64,000 nt of DNA from an uncultured bacterium (GCA_938092135.1 CALLJL010000002.1:62001-126000); one strand, 5' to 3'. Shown: positions 16,346-24,692, counted from the stretch's first letter. The notes: a model not told the origin generated them from the letters alone. Program-made: numbers and translations.

Positions 16346-17457
16346 TGCTTCGCCTCCCCTATTATCGTAACAGGAGAACCGTCAATTAAACTAAAATTTC
16401 CCTCAACAATTACCAGGTCGCCTTCATTTATTCCAGCTAAAATTTCGGCCTCAGATGCTGTTTCGAGGCCAATCGTTACCTCTTTTATTCGAGCCTTGTT
16501 ACCTTCAACAACAAAGACAAAACGATTATCAACAATCGCTTTTTGGGGAACAACTAATGCATCAGCTCTATGAGCCACCTCAATAATTGCTTCGCCAAAA
16601 GTGCCAGGACGAAGGGAAAGATCAGGATTGTCAACCGCAATTTCCACTTTGAATTTTTTAGTGACCGGGTCAGCGGTCAAAGTTATTAAATTTACCTCGC
16701 CTTTATATGTTCTTTCCGGAAAATTGGGCACTTTGATTTCAGCTTTCTGACCTTTCTTAATTTTGGCTATATCATTAGCTGAAACTTCAACCACAATTTT
16801 AACTCGAGAAAAATCCATCAAAGTTAAAACGCCACTTGAAGCCGAAAAGCTTCCCATCATTGGATTAATCACATCGCCCTCATTGGCATTTTTCGAAGCG
16901 ACCACGCCGGAAAAGGGAGCTTTCATTTGGGAAACTTCGAGGTTGTGACGAAGGAGATTAACGGCCGCTTGAGCCTGTTCAAGCTGGGCCTGAGCAGCCT
17001 CATAGGCCAGTTTTATTTTTTCATATTGTTGCTCTGAAACAGCCTTTTCCTGAAAAAGCCGATCCATTCTCTCTTTGTTCTTTTGGGCATCCTCAAAATT
17101 GGCTCTGGCCGCAGCCAGCGCAGCTTCAGCTTGCCGCAGTTGGAGGCGAAGGCTCTGAGTATCAAGTTCGGCCAGAAGTTGACCCTGACTGACCCGATCG
17201 CCTTCTTTAACATAGATGCGGGCAATCTTGCCACTTATATCAGGAACTATATTCATTTTCTGCCAAGGCTCAATTGTTCCAGTAAAAATTAGTTTTTCAC
17301 TTAGACTCCGACGTTCAACTTTTAAAACTCTTACGGGCATTGGAGCCAGGGATTGTTTCTCTCCTGATAATTCCTCTTTAGAGGCTGAACGACAGCCAAA
17401 GGGGCTTAAAAAAAGGACAGCGGCGAGCCCAATTAGAAAAATTTTTCTTAATTTCAT
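16342..17457 (-). CDS. RND efflux periplasmic adaptor (membrane-fusion) lipoprotein
   Basis: 371 residues. The signal peptide ends with a lipobox (SPFGC). A lipoyl-like half motif (GKIARIYVKEGDRVSQGQLLAELD) is followed by an alpha-helical hairpin rich in Ala/Gln/Glu (about 100-165), the second lipoyl half (MKAPFSGVVASKNANEGDVI) and beta-barrel and membrane-proximal domains. It links the inner-membrane pump to the TolC-like channel. It overlaps the pump gene by 4 bases and follows tolC after 18 bases. Confidence 0.95.
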   Translation of the reverse strand: MKLRKIFLIGLAAVLFLSPFGCRSASKEELSGEKQSLAPMPVRVLKVERRSLSEKLIFTGTIEPWQKMNIVPDISGKIARIYVKEGDRVSQGQLLAELDTQSLRLQLRQAEAALAAARANFEDAQKNKERMDRLFQEKAVSEQQYEKIKLAYEAAQAQLEQAQAAVNLLRHNLEVSQMKAPFSGVVASKNANEGDVINPMMGSFSASSGVLTLMDFSRVKIVVEVSANDIAKIKKGQKAEIKVPNFPERTYKGEVNLITLTADPVTKKFKVEIAVDNPDLSLRPGTFGEAIIEVAHRADALVVPQKAIVDNRFVFVVEGNKARIKEVTIGLETASEAEILAGINEGDLVIVEGNFSLIDGSPVTIIGEAKQ

Positions 17458-17475
17458 TGAGGCCTCCTCACCAGA

Positions 17476-18840
17476 TCATTTAACCAAAAATTCATCGAAA
17501 CTTCGGCCCATGGCCTTTTCTAACTGCGCCAGGGCCATAACATAATCAAATAAAGCTTGAGAATAATTTGTTCGAGCCTGGGTCAAAGCCACTTGGGCTG
17601 AGGAAACATCAAGAAAGGTGGCCAAGCCTTCATTATAATTGAGTTCAGCTAAACGAAGGCTTTCCTGAGCTTGTTCCACATTTTTTTCCTGAGAAAAAAG
17701 AGTCTCCTTGGCTTGAAGAAGATTCAGCCAGGCCTGTTTTGTTTCAGCCTTGATAAGCTCAATCATGCCTTTTTCCGTTAGCTCAAGGCTTCGAATCATG
17801 GCTTTGGCCTTGGCCGCCTGAGCTGAGCCAGAAAATCCATTGAATATGGGCACTGAAATAATAAGGTTAAAGGAATAATAACTTTGCCAGTTATTTTTTT
17901 TAAAATTTAGATAATTGGCCCAGAAATTATAGCTGCCGCCAATGGCAATGGTGGGTAAATCAACAGCTCGGGCTAGACGAAGAAGTTCACCGGCCATTTG
18001 CTGTTGATAGCGGATTTGGGCAAGTTCAGGTCGAAGAACAAGAGCTCTTGACAAAATTTCTTCTTCCCTAATCTCAACGGGTTTGTAAGCCAGCTCTCCC
18101 TTAACCTCAATTTCGGTCTCAAGATCTATACCCAGCAATGTCTTCAAGTTAATGGAAGCCAGCTCAAGCTGGTTCTGGGCTCTTAAAAGCTGAGGCTTAA
18201 GATTAGCCAGTTGAACCTCTGAGCGAAGCAAATCAAATCGAGAAGCCAGACCAACTTCATAGAGGCGACGGACGTTGTCAAGATATTTTTGAGCCAAATC
18301 GACGGCCTCCTTAGAAACTTCAACAAACTGACGAGCTAAGAGAAAACCATAAAAAGCTCTTTTTACGTTATAGATTGTTTCCAGCCTGGACTGTTCCGCT
18401 GACTGTTCGGAGGCCCTCAGATTATATTCAGCTTGTTTAAACCCGGCCACCAATTTGCCCCCAGTAAAAAGAGGCAAAGAAAAGGAAAAACCAACCTGAT
18501 AGTCGCGGGTAAAATCAATGCTCACCCTTTGAGGCGGCTGGCCAGGAATGAAGGAAGGAAATTCGAGAACAAAAAGTTTTTCATCAAGCGTATGGGTTCC
18601 CTGAACGTTGAGCGAAGGCATAAATCTTGAAGCCGCTTCGCGAACAGAAGCCTCTGCTTCCTCTATTTTCTCTCGACTGGCCAAATAAAAGGGATTTCTC
18701 TCAAGGGCAAGCTGAAGGCTGTCGTCCAAAGTCAAAACAATTTTTTCTTTTTTTCCGCCTTGCTGGGCCAGGCTAATTTGGCAAAATAGACTTATAGATA
18801 ACAGCAAAAAAAGAGCCGAAGAGAGCTTAAATTGTCTCAT
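17476..18840 (-). CDS. TolC-family outer-membrane efflux protein
   Basis: 454 residues with a signal peptide (cut near SLAQ, about 25). It shows the duplicated TolC pattern: two long coiled-coil halves with EIQ/AEA-rich helices (LRLARAVDLPTIAIGGSYNFW in the middle; ELNYNEGLATFLDVSSAQ near the end). It forms the trimeric outer-membrane channel for the pump encoded downstream. ATG 18840 has AAGGAG at good spacing and overlaps the tetR 3' end by 14 bases, which implies translational coupling to the regulator. Confidence 0.94.
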   Translation of the reverse strand: MRQFKLSSALFLLLSISLFCQISLAQQGGKKEKIVLTLDDSLQLALERNPFYLASREKIEEAEASVREAASRFMPSLNVQGTHTLDEKLFVLEFPSFIPGQPPQRVSIDFTRDYQVGFSFSLPLFTGGKLVAGFKQAEYNLRASEQSAEQSRLETIYNVKRAFYGFLLARQFVEVSKEAVDLAQKYLDNVRRLYEVGLASRFDLLRSEVQLANLKPQLLRAQNQLELASINLKTLLGIDLETEIEVKGELAYKPVEIREEEILSRALVLRPELAQIRYQQQMAGELLRLARAVDLPTIAIGGSYNFWANYLNFKKNNWQSYYSFNLIISVPIFNGFSGSAQAAKAKAMIRSLELTEKGMIELIKAETKQAWLNLLQAKETLFSQEKNVEQAQESLRLAELNYNEGLATFLDVSSAQVALTQARTNYSQALFDYVMALAQLEKAMGRSFDEFLVK

Positions 18841-19546
18841 GGGAGGCTCCTTTCATTTCTTCTTTTTTCCTTCCAAGTCCAAAGAGGAGGAAATCAAGAA
18901 GAATTTCGGTTTCCTTTTCCAAGGAATAGCGCGAGGGATTCCAGAAACGGCCATGAATAAAACCTTGAAGCAGGGCCTCAATCAATCGAGTTGCCAGAAC
19001 CGAATCCATAGTTCGAAATTCTCCTCTGGCTATTCCTTCCGCAATAATTTCCGAAGTTTCTTTGATTATTTCTTCTCTTTGTTTTTTTATTTCCGTAATC
19101 AAATCTTTCTCCCTTGAAGATGATTGCTCGGTTGCGCCAGCTAGAATTCTCATTTTTCTCAAAAATACCCGGTCGACCATCAACACCCTCGAGATTATTT
19201 CCTTCTCTCGGCTAAAACGAAGGAAATAGGCAATAATTTCTCTTAGCTTTTCGGTGGATGACTTAGATTCAGATTTTATCCGGACAATTAGACGGTAGAA
19301 TTTTTCAAAATAATAAATAAATAATTCTAGAACTAAATCTCCTTTGCTCCGAAAATAATTATAAACAGTGGCCTTGGAAAGCTCGGCTTCCCTGGCCACA
19401 TCATCCATGGTCAGGCCAGCATAGCCAGACCGAGCTATAACCTTTTCGGCAGCCTGAATAATGGCCTGACGCAAAGCCTGGCGGCGGCGAACCTCCCGTT
19501 CGAGCCGCTGGCTAAAATTTCGCTTTTCCCTGTTTATACGGATCAT
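18827..19546 (-). CDS. TetR-family transcriptional regulator of the efflux operon
   Basis: 239 residues. The N-terminal HTH (about 45-70) reads GLTMDDVAREAELSKATVYNYFRSKGDL, a textbook TetR signature preceded by an Arg-rich tail. The C-terminal ligand domain is variable. It is the first gene of tetR-tolC-adaptor-RND, so it probably represses its own operon, by binding the TTAAACT repeats just upstream (19576-19617). Ligand unknown. Confidence 0.93.
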   Translation of the reverse strand: MIRINREKRNFSQRLEREVRRRQALRQAIIQAAEKVIARSGYAGLTMDDVAREAELSKATVYNYFRSKGDLVLELFIYYFEKFYRLIVRIKSESKSSTEKLREIIAYFLRFSREKEIISRVLMVDRVFLRKMRILAGATEQSSSREKDLITEIKKQREEIIKETSEIIAEGIARGEFRTMDSVLATRLIEALLQGFIHGRFWNPSRYSLEKETEILLDFLLFGLGRKKEEMKGASHETI

Positions 19547-19575
19547 AATTTTCTTTCATTTGAATTTGAATTTAA

Positions 19576-19617
19576 TTAAACTCATAAGTTTAATATTTAA
19601 ACTAAAAAGTTTAAACT
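19576..19617. promoter_or_regulatory. Array of TTAAACT/AGTTTAA operator-like repeats
   Basis: Four half-sites occur within 42 bases: TTAAACT (19576-19582), AGTTTAA (19587-19593), TTAAACT (19597-19603) and the palindrome AGTTTAAACT (19608-19617). Pairs two and three form AGTTTAA-TAT-TTAAACT. Dense inverted repeats directly before a tetR start are the usual operator layout. The array lies 30 to 71 bases upstream of the tetR ATG and also 70 to 110 bases upstream of the divergent gene at 19688. Confidence 0.65.
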
Positions 19618-19642
19618 AAAAATATATCCGATTTTCCTCAGC

Positions 19643-19672
19643 TTGTCAATAAAGAACCAAAAATCATAAAAT
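19643..19672 (+). promoter_or_regulatory. Possible promoter of the divergent secreted-protein gene
   Basis: TTGTCA (19643-19648), 18 bases, TAAAAT (19667-19672); predicted start near 19679, nine bases before the TTG start at 19688. The TTAAACT repeats lie just upstream, so the tetR product could affect it. Confidence 0.4.
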
Positions 19673-19687
19673 AAGAAAAGAATTTCT

Positions 19688-20485
19688 TTGAGAGTTACTG
19701 CTTTGGCTTTTCTTCTTAAAGCTAACAAAAACCTTCTGAATCAGGTTATTTTCTGTCTCATTGGATTAATAATTAATTCGCTTCCAGAAGGTGCTTCTCA
19801 ATTAAAGCCATGGCCTTCTTTTTGGGAGGTAAAAATTAACCTTTTTATCAAAGGAAATTATCTTCTCTTTGATCAAAATCGAAGCCTTGAAGGCTGCTAC
19901 CATGGTCAGTTCCGCTGGCAAGGTCTTTTGGAACCAGATGAGCCCGACCTCATTCTTTACCATTGGCAAACTGAAGTTCTCAGCTGGGAAGTTTTAGAAA
20001 AGGAAAAAAAGGGGGATAAAGAAACAGCCTTCTCTCGCTCTTCCAATCCGCCCCGACTTAAAGTAGGAACTTTTCTCCGTGAAGATGAGGCTTTTTGGCT
20101 CGATTTCTTTTTAGAAGATCCATCAGATTCTTTCTCTCCTTCTCAAATCAAAAGGAAATTAATTTTGCCAGCTTCATTTATTAGAAATTTAATTGTCAAC
20201 GGGCTTCGTTACAATGATTTTCTTAAAGGTGGCTCAAATAAGATTTTTGTGCCAATTAAAGAAATGGCCAAACCTGAATTTCATCAAAACTTTTCCTGGA
20301 AATGGAGTTATCCTCCCAGCTATCCAAAGCTCCATCTCAATGAGTTTGGGGAAGAACATGAGGTCAATGTTACCGTCCAGATTAAATCTCACTATAAAAA
20401 GACCCCTCTATTTAAGCCCGGGGATGAAAACGGTCATAAACTTCCCGTAGCCATCGGCGGCTTAAATGGGTATAGATCTGGGTAG
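19688..20485 (+). CDS. Unrecognised secreted protein
   Basis: 265 residues that I do not recognise. Residues about 14-37 form a hydrophobic signal-like segment (NQVIFCLIGLIINSLPEGA). The rest is beta-rich and aromatic, with motifs WPSFWEVKINLFIKGNY, GQFRWQGLL and HQNFSWKWSYPPSYPKL. The start is weak: TTG 19688 with no clear ribosome site. Its last 74 bases overlap convergently with the xerD 3' end, which is longer than usual, so the true C-terminus could be shorter through a sequence error. The composition of 19.7-20.4 kb is consistent with real coding sequence. Confidence 0.6.
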   Translation: MRVTALAFLLKANKNLLNQVIFCLIGLIINSLPEGASQLKPWPSFWEVKINLFIKGNYLLFDQNRSLEGCYHGQFRWQGLLEPDEPDLILYHWQTEVLSWEVLEKEKKGDKETAFSRSSNPPRLKVGTFLREDEAFWLDFFLEDPSDSFSPSQIKRKLILPASFIRNLIVNGLRYNDFLKGGSNKIFVPIKEMAKPEFHQNFSWKWSYPPSYPKLHLNEFGEEHEVNVTVQIKSHYKKTPLFKPGDENGHKLPVAIGGLNGYRSG

Positions 20486-21314
20486 TTGTTATTTGACTAT
20501 GGCCAAGCAAAATCTGGACAGAACGCAAATCTGCCCCTCTCTCGAGAAGATGGGTAGCGAAAGAATGGCGAAGGACATGGGGACTCACCTTATCTTCAAG
20601 GCCGGCAGCTACAGCATACTGATGGAGAAGTTTCCACAGCCCTTGGCGGGTAAAAGGCTTTCCCTGCCGGGTGAGAAAAAGATAGGGACTATCTTCTTTT
20701 AGAAAAAGGGGTCTTACTTCTAAAAGATAACTTTTTAAAGCCTGTTCAGCCCGGCGGCCAAAGGGAACAACTCTTTCTTTACCTCCCTTTCCTCGACAAA
20801 TAAGATAAGCGGCTTTTAAATTGACCTGGTCAATTTCAAGTCTAATTAACTCTGAAACCCTCAAACCAGTAGCATAGAGAAGCTCTAGGATGGCTCGGTC
20901 TCTTTTTCCCTGAGGGTCATTTTCATCGGGCTGATTAAGCAATTTTTCAACTTCAGCCACAGTTAAAAAATGAGGCAAAGAAAGCCACGACTTTGGCGTC
21001 GCCAGCTGGGCGGCCGGGTTTTTTCGGAGATAGCCATCAAGAAGAAGAAATCGGTAAAAACTGCGTAAAGCGGCCACCAACCGAGCCAGTGAGCGGGCTG
21101 AAAGACCGGAACGGCTCTGTTCCTGAAGGAAAAGACTTAAATCTTCAGCTTTAACTTGCTGACATTGCTTTTTTCTTTTCATTAAAAAATAGAGAAATTT
21201 TTTCAGGTCTCGGGCATAGGCCAGTCTTGTATTCTCAGCTGCCCCTTTTTCAACGATAAGATAATCAAGGAAATGATTAACCAATTCCTCCGAGCTGGAG
21301 GTTTGGATTTTCAT
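20412..21314 (-). CDS. xerD: Tyrosine recombinase XerD/XerC
   Basis: 300 residues, the normal Xer length. The N-terminal SAM-like domain (ENTRLAYARDLKKFLYFL) is followed by a catalytic domain with all key residues: Arg in ATGLRVSELIRL, Lys in GKGGKERVVPFG, His-x-x-Arg in HVLRHSFATHLLERG, His in LLGHSQITTTQIY, and the Tyr nucleophile in QIYTHLS. It resolves chromosome dimers at dif during division. It overlaps the upstream metallo-hydrolase by 4 bases. XerC and XerD cannot be separated with certainty by eye. No integron or phage context is seen. Confidence 0.9.
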   Translation of the reverse strand: MKIQTSSSEELVNHFLDYLIVEKGAAENTRLAYARDLKKFLYFLMKRKKQCQQVKAEDLSLFLQEQSRSGLSARSLARLVAALRSFYRFLLLDGYLRKNPAAQLATPKSWLSLPHFLTVAEVEKLLNQPDENDPQGKRDRAILELLYATGLRVSELIRLEIDQVNLKAAYLICRGKGGKERVVPFGRRAEQALKSYLLEVRPLFLKEDSPYLFLTRQGKPFTRQGLWKLLHQYAVAAGLEDKVSPHVLRHSFATHLLERGADLRSVQILLGHSQITTTQIYTHLSRRWLREVYDRFHPRA

Positions 21315-21934
21315 GTGAGAAAAGGATTAGAACGTTTTTCTTCGCCCACCGTGGTCGCAGGGCCATGGCCCGGAAGAACCACGGTCTCATCAGGCAAGGT
21401 AAGGATTTTTTCGCGGATTGACCTTTCGAGATCCCGCCATGAACCTCCGGGAAAATCAGTTCGGCCAACGCCACCACAGAAAAGGGTATCGCCAGAAAAC
21501 AGATAATTATCCCCCAGGAAACTCACACTTCCAGGAGAATGACCAGGTGTATGGATAACCCGCAGAAAGATATGACCAAATTCAATTAAATCGCCATCGG
21601 CAAGGTCTACATCGGGCGCAGGAGGTTCTTTAGCCCCTAAAAGCAAACTTAATTCAAGCTGCTGACCCCTTTGAAGAAGAATCTGGTCAGCCGGATGAAG
21701 ATATATGGGCAAGCCAAATTTTTCTTTAAAATCGCGATTGGCTCCCACATGGTCAATATGACCATGGGTATTGAGGACGGCTTTCAATTTTAATCCAAGC
21801 TCATGAATAACCGGAAAAAGTTTCTCCGCCTCAGCCCCAGGATCAATAATAACCGCTTCAAGACTCTCAGAACAATAGACAAGATAACAATTTGTCTCGA
21901 GAGGACCAACAACAATTAATTCATAATTAATCAT
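21311..21934 (-). CDS. Metallo-beta-lactamase-fold hydrolase (glyoxalase II-like)
   Basis: 207 residues. The MBL motif NTHGHIDHVGAN, a metal His in HTPGHSPGSVSFLG and a closing VLPGHGPATTVGEE place it with small hydroxyacylglutathione-hydrolase-like enzymes. I start it at ATG 21934 (MINYELIVVGPLETNCYLV), because a TTGACT-18-TATATT promoter at 21963-21992 lies between this ATG and an in-frame GTG at 21979; that GTG would fall inside the promoter. There is no obvious ribosome site. It forms a two-gene unit with xerD. Confidence 0.85.
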   Translation of the reverse strand: MINYELIVVGPLETNCYLVYCSESLEAVIIDPGAEAEKLFPVIHELGLKLKAVLNTHGHIDHVGANRDFKEKFGLPIYLHPADQILLQRGQQLELSLLLGAKEPPAPDVDLADGDLIEFGHIFLRVIHTPGHSPGSVSFLGDNYLFSGDTLFCGGVGRTDFPGGSWRDLERSIREKILTLPDETVVLPGHGPATTVGEEKRSNPFLT

Positions 21935-21962
21935 TTTTTGCCAAAATACCCATTTTTTGGTT

Positions 21963-21992
21963 AATATAAATCGCCTCACCCCTTTCAGTCAA
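21963..21992 (-). promoter_or_regulatory. Promoter of the MBL hydrolase-xerD unit
   Basis: Minus strand TTGACT (21987-21992), 18 bases, TATATT (21963-21968). Predicted start near 21956, about 20 bases before ATG 21934. Confidence 0.6.
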
Positions 21993-22046
21993 GGCATCTT
22001 TTAATCATTTTTATTGACAATTAAAAAAATCCTCCTCCTTTTCTAA

Positions 22047-22076
22047 TTGAGCAAAAATAGTCGAACTTGATATAAT
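22047..22076 (+). promoter_or_regulatory. Promoter of the methyltransferase gene, giving a leaderless mRNA
   Basis: TTGAGC (22047-22052), 18 bases, TATAAT (22071-22076). Predicted start at about 22083, one base before ATG 22084. The ATG at 22075 lies inside the -10 box and cannot be the start if this promoter is used. Confidence 0.6.
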
Positions 22077-22083
22077 GCCTTCG

Positions 22084-22881
22084 ATGGAAATCATCCCCTG
22101 GCAACTTAGTCTTGTAAATAAATCTATTAAAAAAAAGCAGAAGCTAAGCCTTATTCTTAGTTCTCTCCCTATTGATAATGACAGAAAGGCTCTTGAACTC
22201 GGCACCAGTCAGGGTATTCTTGGTTATTTTTTCAGGCAAAGGGGTGGCTTCTGGGTTCACAGCGATGAAGATCTGGCCAATCTTCTGGAGGCCAGAGCCC
22301 TGGTTAAAAATAATCTGATCCAGCTCGAAGGTAACCATCTTCCTTTTAGGGCAGAAAGTTTTGATTTAGTTATCTGTTCTGATTATCTTGAGCACCTTGA
22401 AAATGATGATCTCTGCTTGGAAGAAATAGCCCGGGTTTTAAAACCAGAGGGCCAGGCAATTTTTGTTACTCCCCATACAGGTCCAGGAAATTTTCTTTAT
22501 AAATTGAGACTTCTACTCGGACTCAGGCCTGAGATTTATGGCCACAAAAGAGATGGCTACAATTGGCTCGAACTCAAGAATCGATTAAAACGAGCTGGTT
22601 TAAACCCGGAACGGCATAAGATAATATCGCGTCTTTTTTCGGAAAGTTTAGAACTGCTTCTCAATTTTATCTATGTCCATTTTATTGGGAGACCCAAGAA
22701 AATCGATCTTAGAGATGGTCATATTCGCCCTATGAGCCAAAAAGAATTTAAAAATAGCAAGCTTTTTTTTAATTTATATTCTTTTATTTATCCCTTCTTT
22801 TGGTTGGCCACCAAGCTTGATAATCTTGTTTCCTTCAGTCCCGGATATCTTTTAATTGTTTGGGGGAGAAAAACTAAATAG
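22084..22881 (+). CDS. Class I SAM-dependent methyltransferase
   Basis: 265 residues. Motif I is ALELGTSQGILGYFF and motif II/post region FDLVICSDYLEHLENDDLCLEEIARVLKPEGQAIFVTPH, the pattern of Methyltransf_11-type enzymes. The C-terminal 80 residues hold a hydrophobic segment (FFNLYSFIYPFFWLATKLDNLV) that may touch the membrane. The preferred start is ATG 22084, because TATAAT at 22071-22076 overlaps the alternative ATG 22075. The substrate is unknown. It stands alone between divergent xerD/MBL and a small gene with its own promoter. Confidence 0.85.
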   Translation: MEIIPWQLSLVNKSIKKKQKLSLILSSLPIDNDRKALELGTSQGILGYFFRQRGGFWVHSDEDLANLLEARALVKNNLIQLEGNHLPFRAESFDLVICSDYLEHLENDDLCLEEIARVLKPEGQAIFVTPHTGPGNFLYKLRLLLGLRPEIYGHKRDGYNWLELKNRLKRAGLNPERHKIISRLFSESLELLLNFIYVHFIGRPKKIDLRDGHIRPMSQKEFKNSKLFFNLYSFIYPFFWLATKLDNLVSFSPGYLLIVWGRKTK

Positions 22882-22897
22882 CCGTCGATAGTTAGAT

Positions 22898-22927
22898 TTG
22901 ATTTTATAAAAAAGCCAAATTTATAAT
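22898..22927 (+). promoter_or_regulatory. Promoter of the JAB-like/AMMECR1 pair, giving a leaderless mRNA
   Basis: TTGATT (22898-22903), 18 bases, TATAAT (22922-22927). The predicted start is at 22934, exactly the A of the ATG. Confidence 0.62.
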
Positions 22928-22933
22928 AAAAAC

Positions 22934-23335
22934 ATGGAAGCCTTCCTCTGCCGGCAGGCTTACAGAGAAATTAAGGCCATTAGTTTTCTTTCTGGCCAGA
23001 AGCCGCAGGGCGGGCTTCTTTTTGGTCACATTCGGGGCCCACGAATTTTTGTTGAAAGAGTTTGGCCGACACCTGAAGGATTTAATCAACTGGACAAAAT
23101 ATGGCAGCGCCTTGAAAAAAATTTTGAAAGCCAGATCTTGGGCTTTTTCATTTATCATCCTTTAGCGAAGCTCCTCAAGCCAATTTTTCAACCCTTTGCT
23201 TATGGAAAAATTTTGATTGAGGTTAGGTCGAAAAAGGGAAACCTCCTTTCCCTTAAATGTTTTCTCATTGAATTCAACCAAACTTTTCGCCTTTTTCCCT
23301 GTCGGCTCCAAATTGAATTTGGGGAGGAAAAATGA
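22934..23335 (+). CDS. Small protein with JAB/MPN-like features
   Basis: 133 residues. The pattern (GGLLFGHIRGPRIFVERVWPTPEGF, then GFFIYHPLA, then PFAYGKILIEV) recalls the JAB1/MPN metalloprotease fold: glycine-rich strand, a strand before the HxH position, and a later strand. However, the zinc motif HxH...D is not intact (YHPL only). It could therefore be a non-catalytic MPN-like protein or an unrelated fold. The predicted mRNA is leaderless. The stop overlaps the start of the AMMECR1 gene by 4 bases, so the two proteins are probably made together. Confidence 0.55.
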   Translation: MEAFLCRQAYREIKAISFLSGQKPQGGLLFGHIRGPRIFVERVWPTPEGFNQLDKIWQRLEKNFESQILGFFIYHPLAKLLKPIFQPFAYGKILIEVRSKKGNLLSLKCFLIEFNQTFRLFPCRLQIEFGEEK

Positions 23336-23901
23336 AGCAATTAAGTCCTGAACAAAAAAAATTTTTGTTGAGATTAGCTCGCCAGGCGATTGAAAATTAT
23401 CTTCAAACAGGTGAGTACATAAAGCCACAGGTCAGCGATGAGGCTCTCTTAGAAAAAAAGGGGGCTTTTGTAACTCTTAAAACCGGAGGTGAGCTACGGG
23501 GTTGCATCGGTTATCCTCTTCCCATCAAATCTCTAGTAGAAACCATTATTGAAATGGCTGTAGCCTCAGCTACCCAGGACTTTCGCTTTCGTTCTCTTGA
23601 CCTTGAAGAGTTACCTTTGACCACCATTGAAATTTCAGTTCTTTCTTTGCCTCGGCCAATTGAGAATATCCAGGAAATTGAAATTGGTCGCCATGGTATA
23701 ATTATTTCAAAAGGTGCTGCTCGAGGGTTACTCTTACCTCAAGTTCCCCTTGAATACAACTGGGATCTTGAAACTTATTTAGCCCATGGCTGCCTTAAGG
23801 CCGGTTTGGAACCCAATTGTTGGAAAAGGGGAGCCAAGATTGAAATTTTTGAGGCTGAAGTTTTCAACGAAGAAGAATTAATTTCCAAGGAAAAAAATTG
23901 A
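23332..23901 (+). CDS. AMMECR1-domain protein (AmmeMemoRadiSam protein A type)
   Basis: 189 residues covering the AMMECR1 domain: AFVTLKTGGELRGCIGYPLP holds the invariant LRGCIG, followed by AVASATQDFRF, LTTIEISVLSLP and a C-terminal LLLPQVPLEYNWDLETYL. The usual bacterial partners, a Memo-like protein and a radical SAM enzyme, are not adjacent; the radical SAM gene at 10284 is of another type. The biochemical role of the family is unsettled. It overlaps the JAB-like gene by 4 bases. Confidence 0.9.
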   Translation: MKQLSPEQKKFLLRLARQAIENYLQTGEYIKPQVSDEALLEKKGAFVTLKTGGELRGCIGYPLPIKSLVETIIEMAVASATQDFRFRSLDLEELPLTTIEISVLSLPRPIENIQEIEIGRHGIIISKGAARGLLLPQVPLEYNWDLETYLAHGCLKAGLEPNCWKRGAKIEIFEAEVFNEEELISKEKN

Positions 23902-23903
23902 GC

Positions 23904-24692
23904 CTATTTCCTCCCTTTAAGCCTGGCCAATTCTTCTGAAGCTTCCTTTTTATAAAGCTCGCACTTAGAAGTGGTTATTGGGCATTCAAGACATTTCTCA
24001 AAGGCCTGGATAGCCAAATCCCTTTTTCCCATCGCTAAATAGGTACGGCCAAGTTCCAAGTAATGATTGGTGTAATCAGGCCTGATCTCGATAGCCCTTT
24101 TAAAACACTTCTCTGATTCTTCAAAGCTTCCCCGGGGAATATCACCATAGAAGAGTCCGCCCAGAGCTCTTTTCACTCCACCAATCTCAGCCATCCGGCG
24201 ATGCCATCGTCCGAGCGCATGATAGGCCAGGTCATTATTGGGATCAAGTTCAAGGGCCTTTTCAATTTCAGCCTTGACCTCTCGAGACATCTCAATTTGC
24301 TCTTTTTTTCCCAGCATAAGGGCCCTCTTTCCCATGGCGGCAGAAAGGAAGAAATGGCCCCAGGTATCATTGGGATTAAGTTTTACGGCTCGACGGGCAT
24401 ATTCTTCAGCCTCAGCATACATTTTCTTCTGCTTGGTCAGGGTGCCCGGCTCCTTAGGAGGAAGAGCATCGGCCACATCAATTAAAGCCCTGGCTATCTT
24501 CCAGAGAGCTTCATAATTTTCGGGCTCAAGTTCAAGGGCTCGTCGATATTCTTCAAGAGCTTTATTATCATCAAATTGAGCATAATATTGATCGCCAGCT
24601 TTTAGGTGATCAGCTGCAGTCTGAGAAAAAGCCGGCAAAGAAAGCATCACTAAAGCCAACAAAAAAATTAATTTTCTCCATCTATCCACCAT
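23904..24692 (-). CDS. Secreted TPR protein resembling the RMDN (RMD-1) family
   Basis: 262 residues with a signal peptide (SLPAFSQ, cut near 24). The body holds TPRs plus blocks that I recognise from the RMDN/RMD-1 family: NPNDTWGHFFLSAAMGKRA, REVKAEIEKALELDPNNDLA, YHALGRWHRRMAEIGGVKR, and RPDYTNHYLELGRTYLAMGK. Eukaryotic members are mitochondrial or microtubule-associated; bacterial members have no known role. AAGGAGGG precedes ATG 24692. It is convergent with the AMMECR1 gene, two bases apart, and has its own TTGACA promoter. Confidence 0.75.
   Translation of the reverse strand: MVDRWRKLIFLLALVMLSLPAFSQTAADHLKAGDQYYAQFDDNKALEEYRRALELEPENYEALWKIARALIDVADALPPKEPGTLTKQKKMYAEAEEYARRAVKLNPNDTWGHFFLSAAMGKRALMLGKKEQIEMSREVKAEIEKALELDPNNDLAYHALGRWHRRMAEIGGVKRALGGLFYGDIPRGSFEESEKCFKRAIEIRPDYTNHYLELGRTYLAMGKRDLAIQAFEKCLECPITTSKCELYKKEASEELARLKGRK

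Noticed and set aside
21977-21979. GTG start for the MBL hydrolase
   Set aside because: It lies inside the spacer of the TTGACT-18-TATATT promoter and so would not be transcribed from it.
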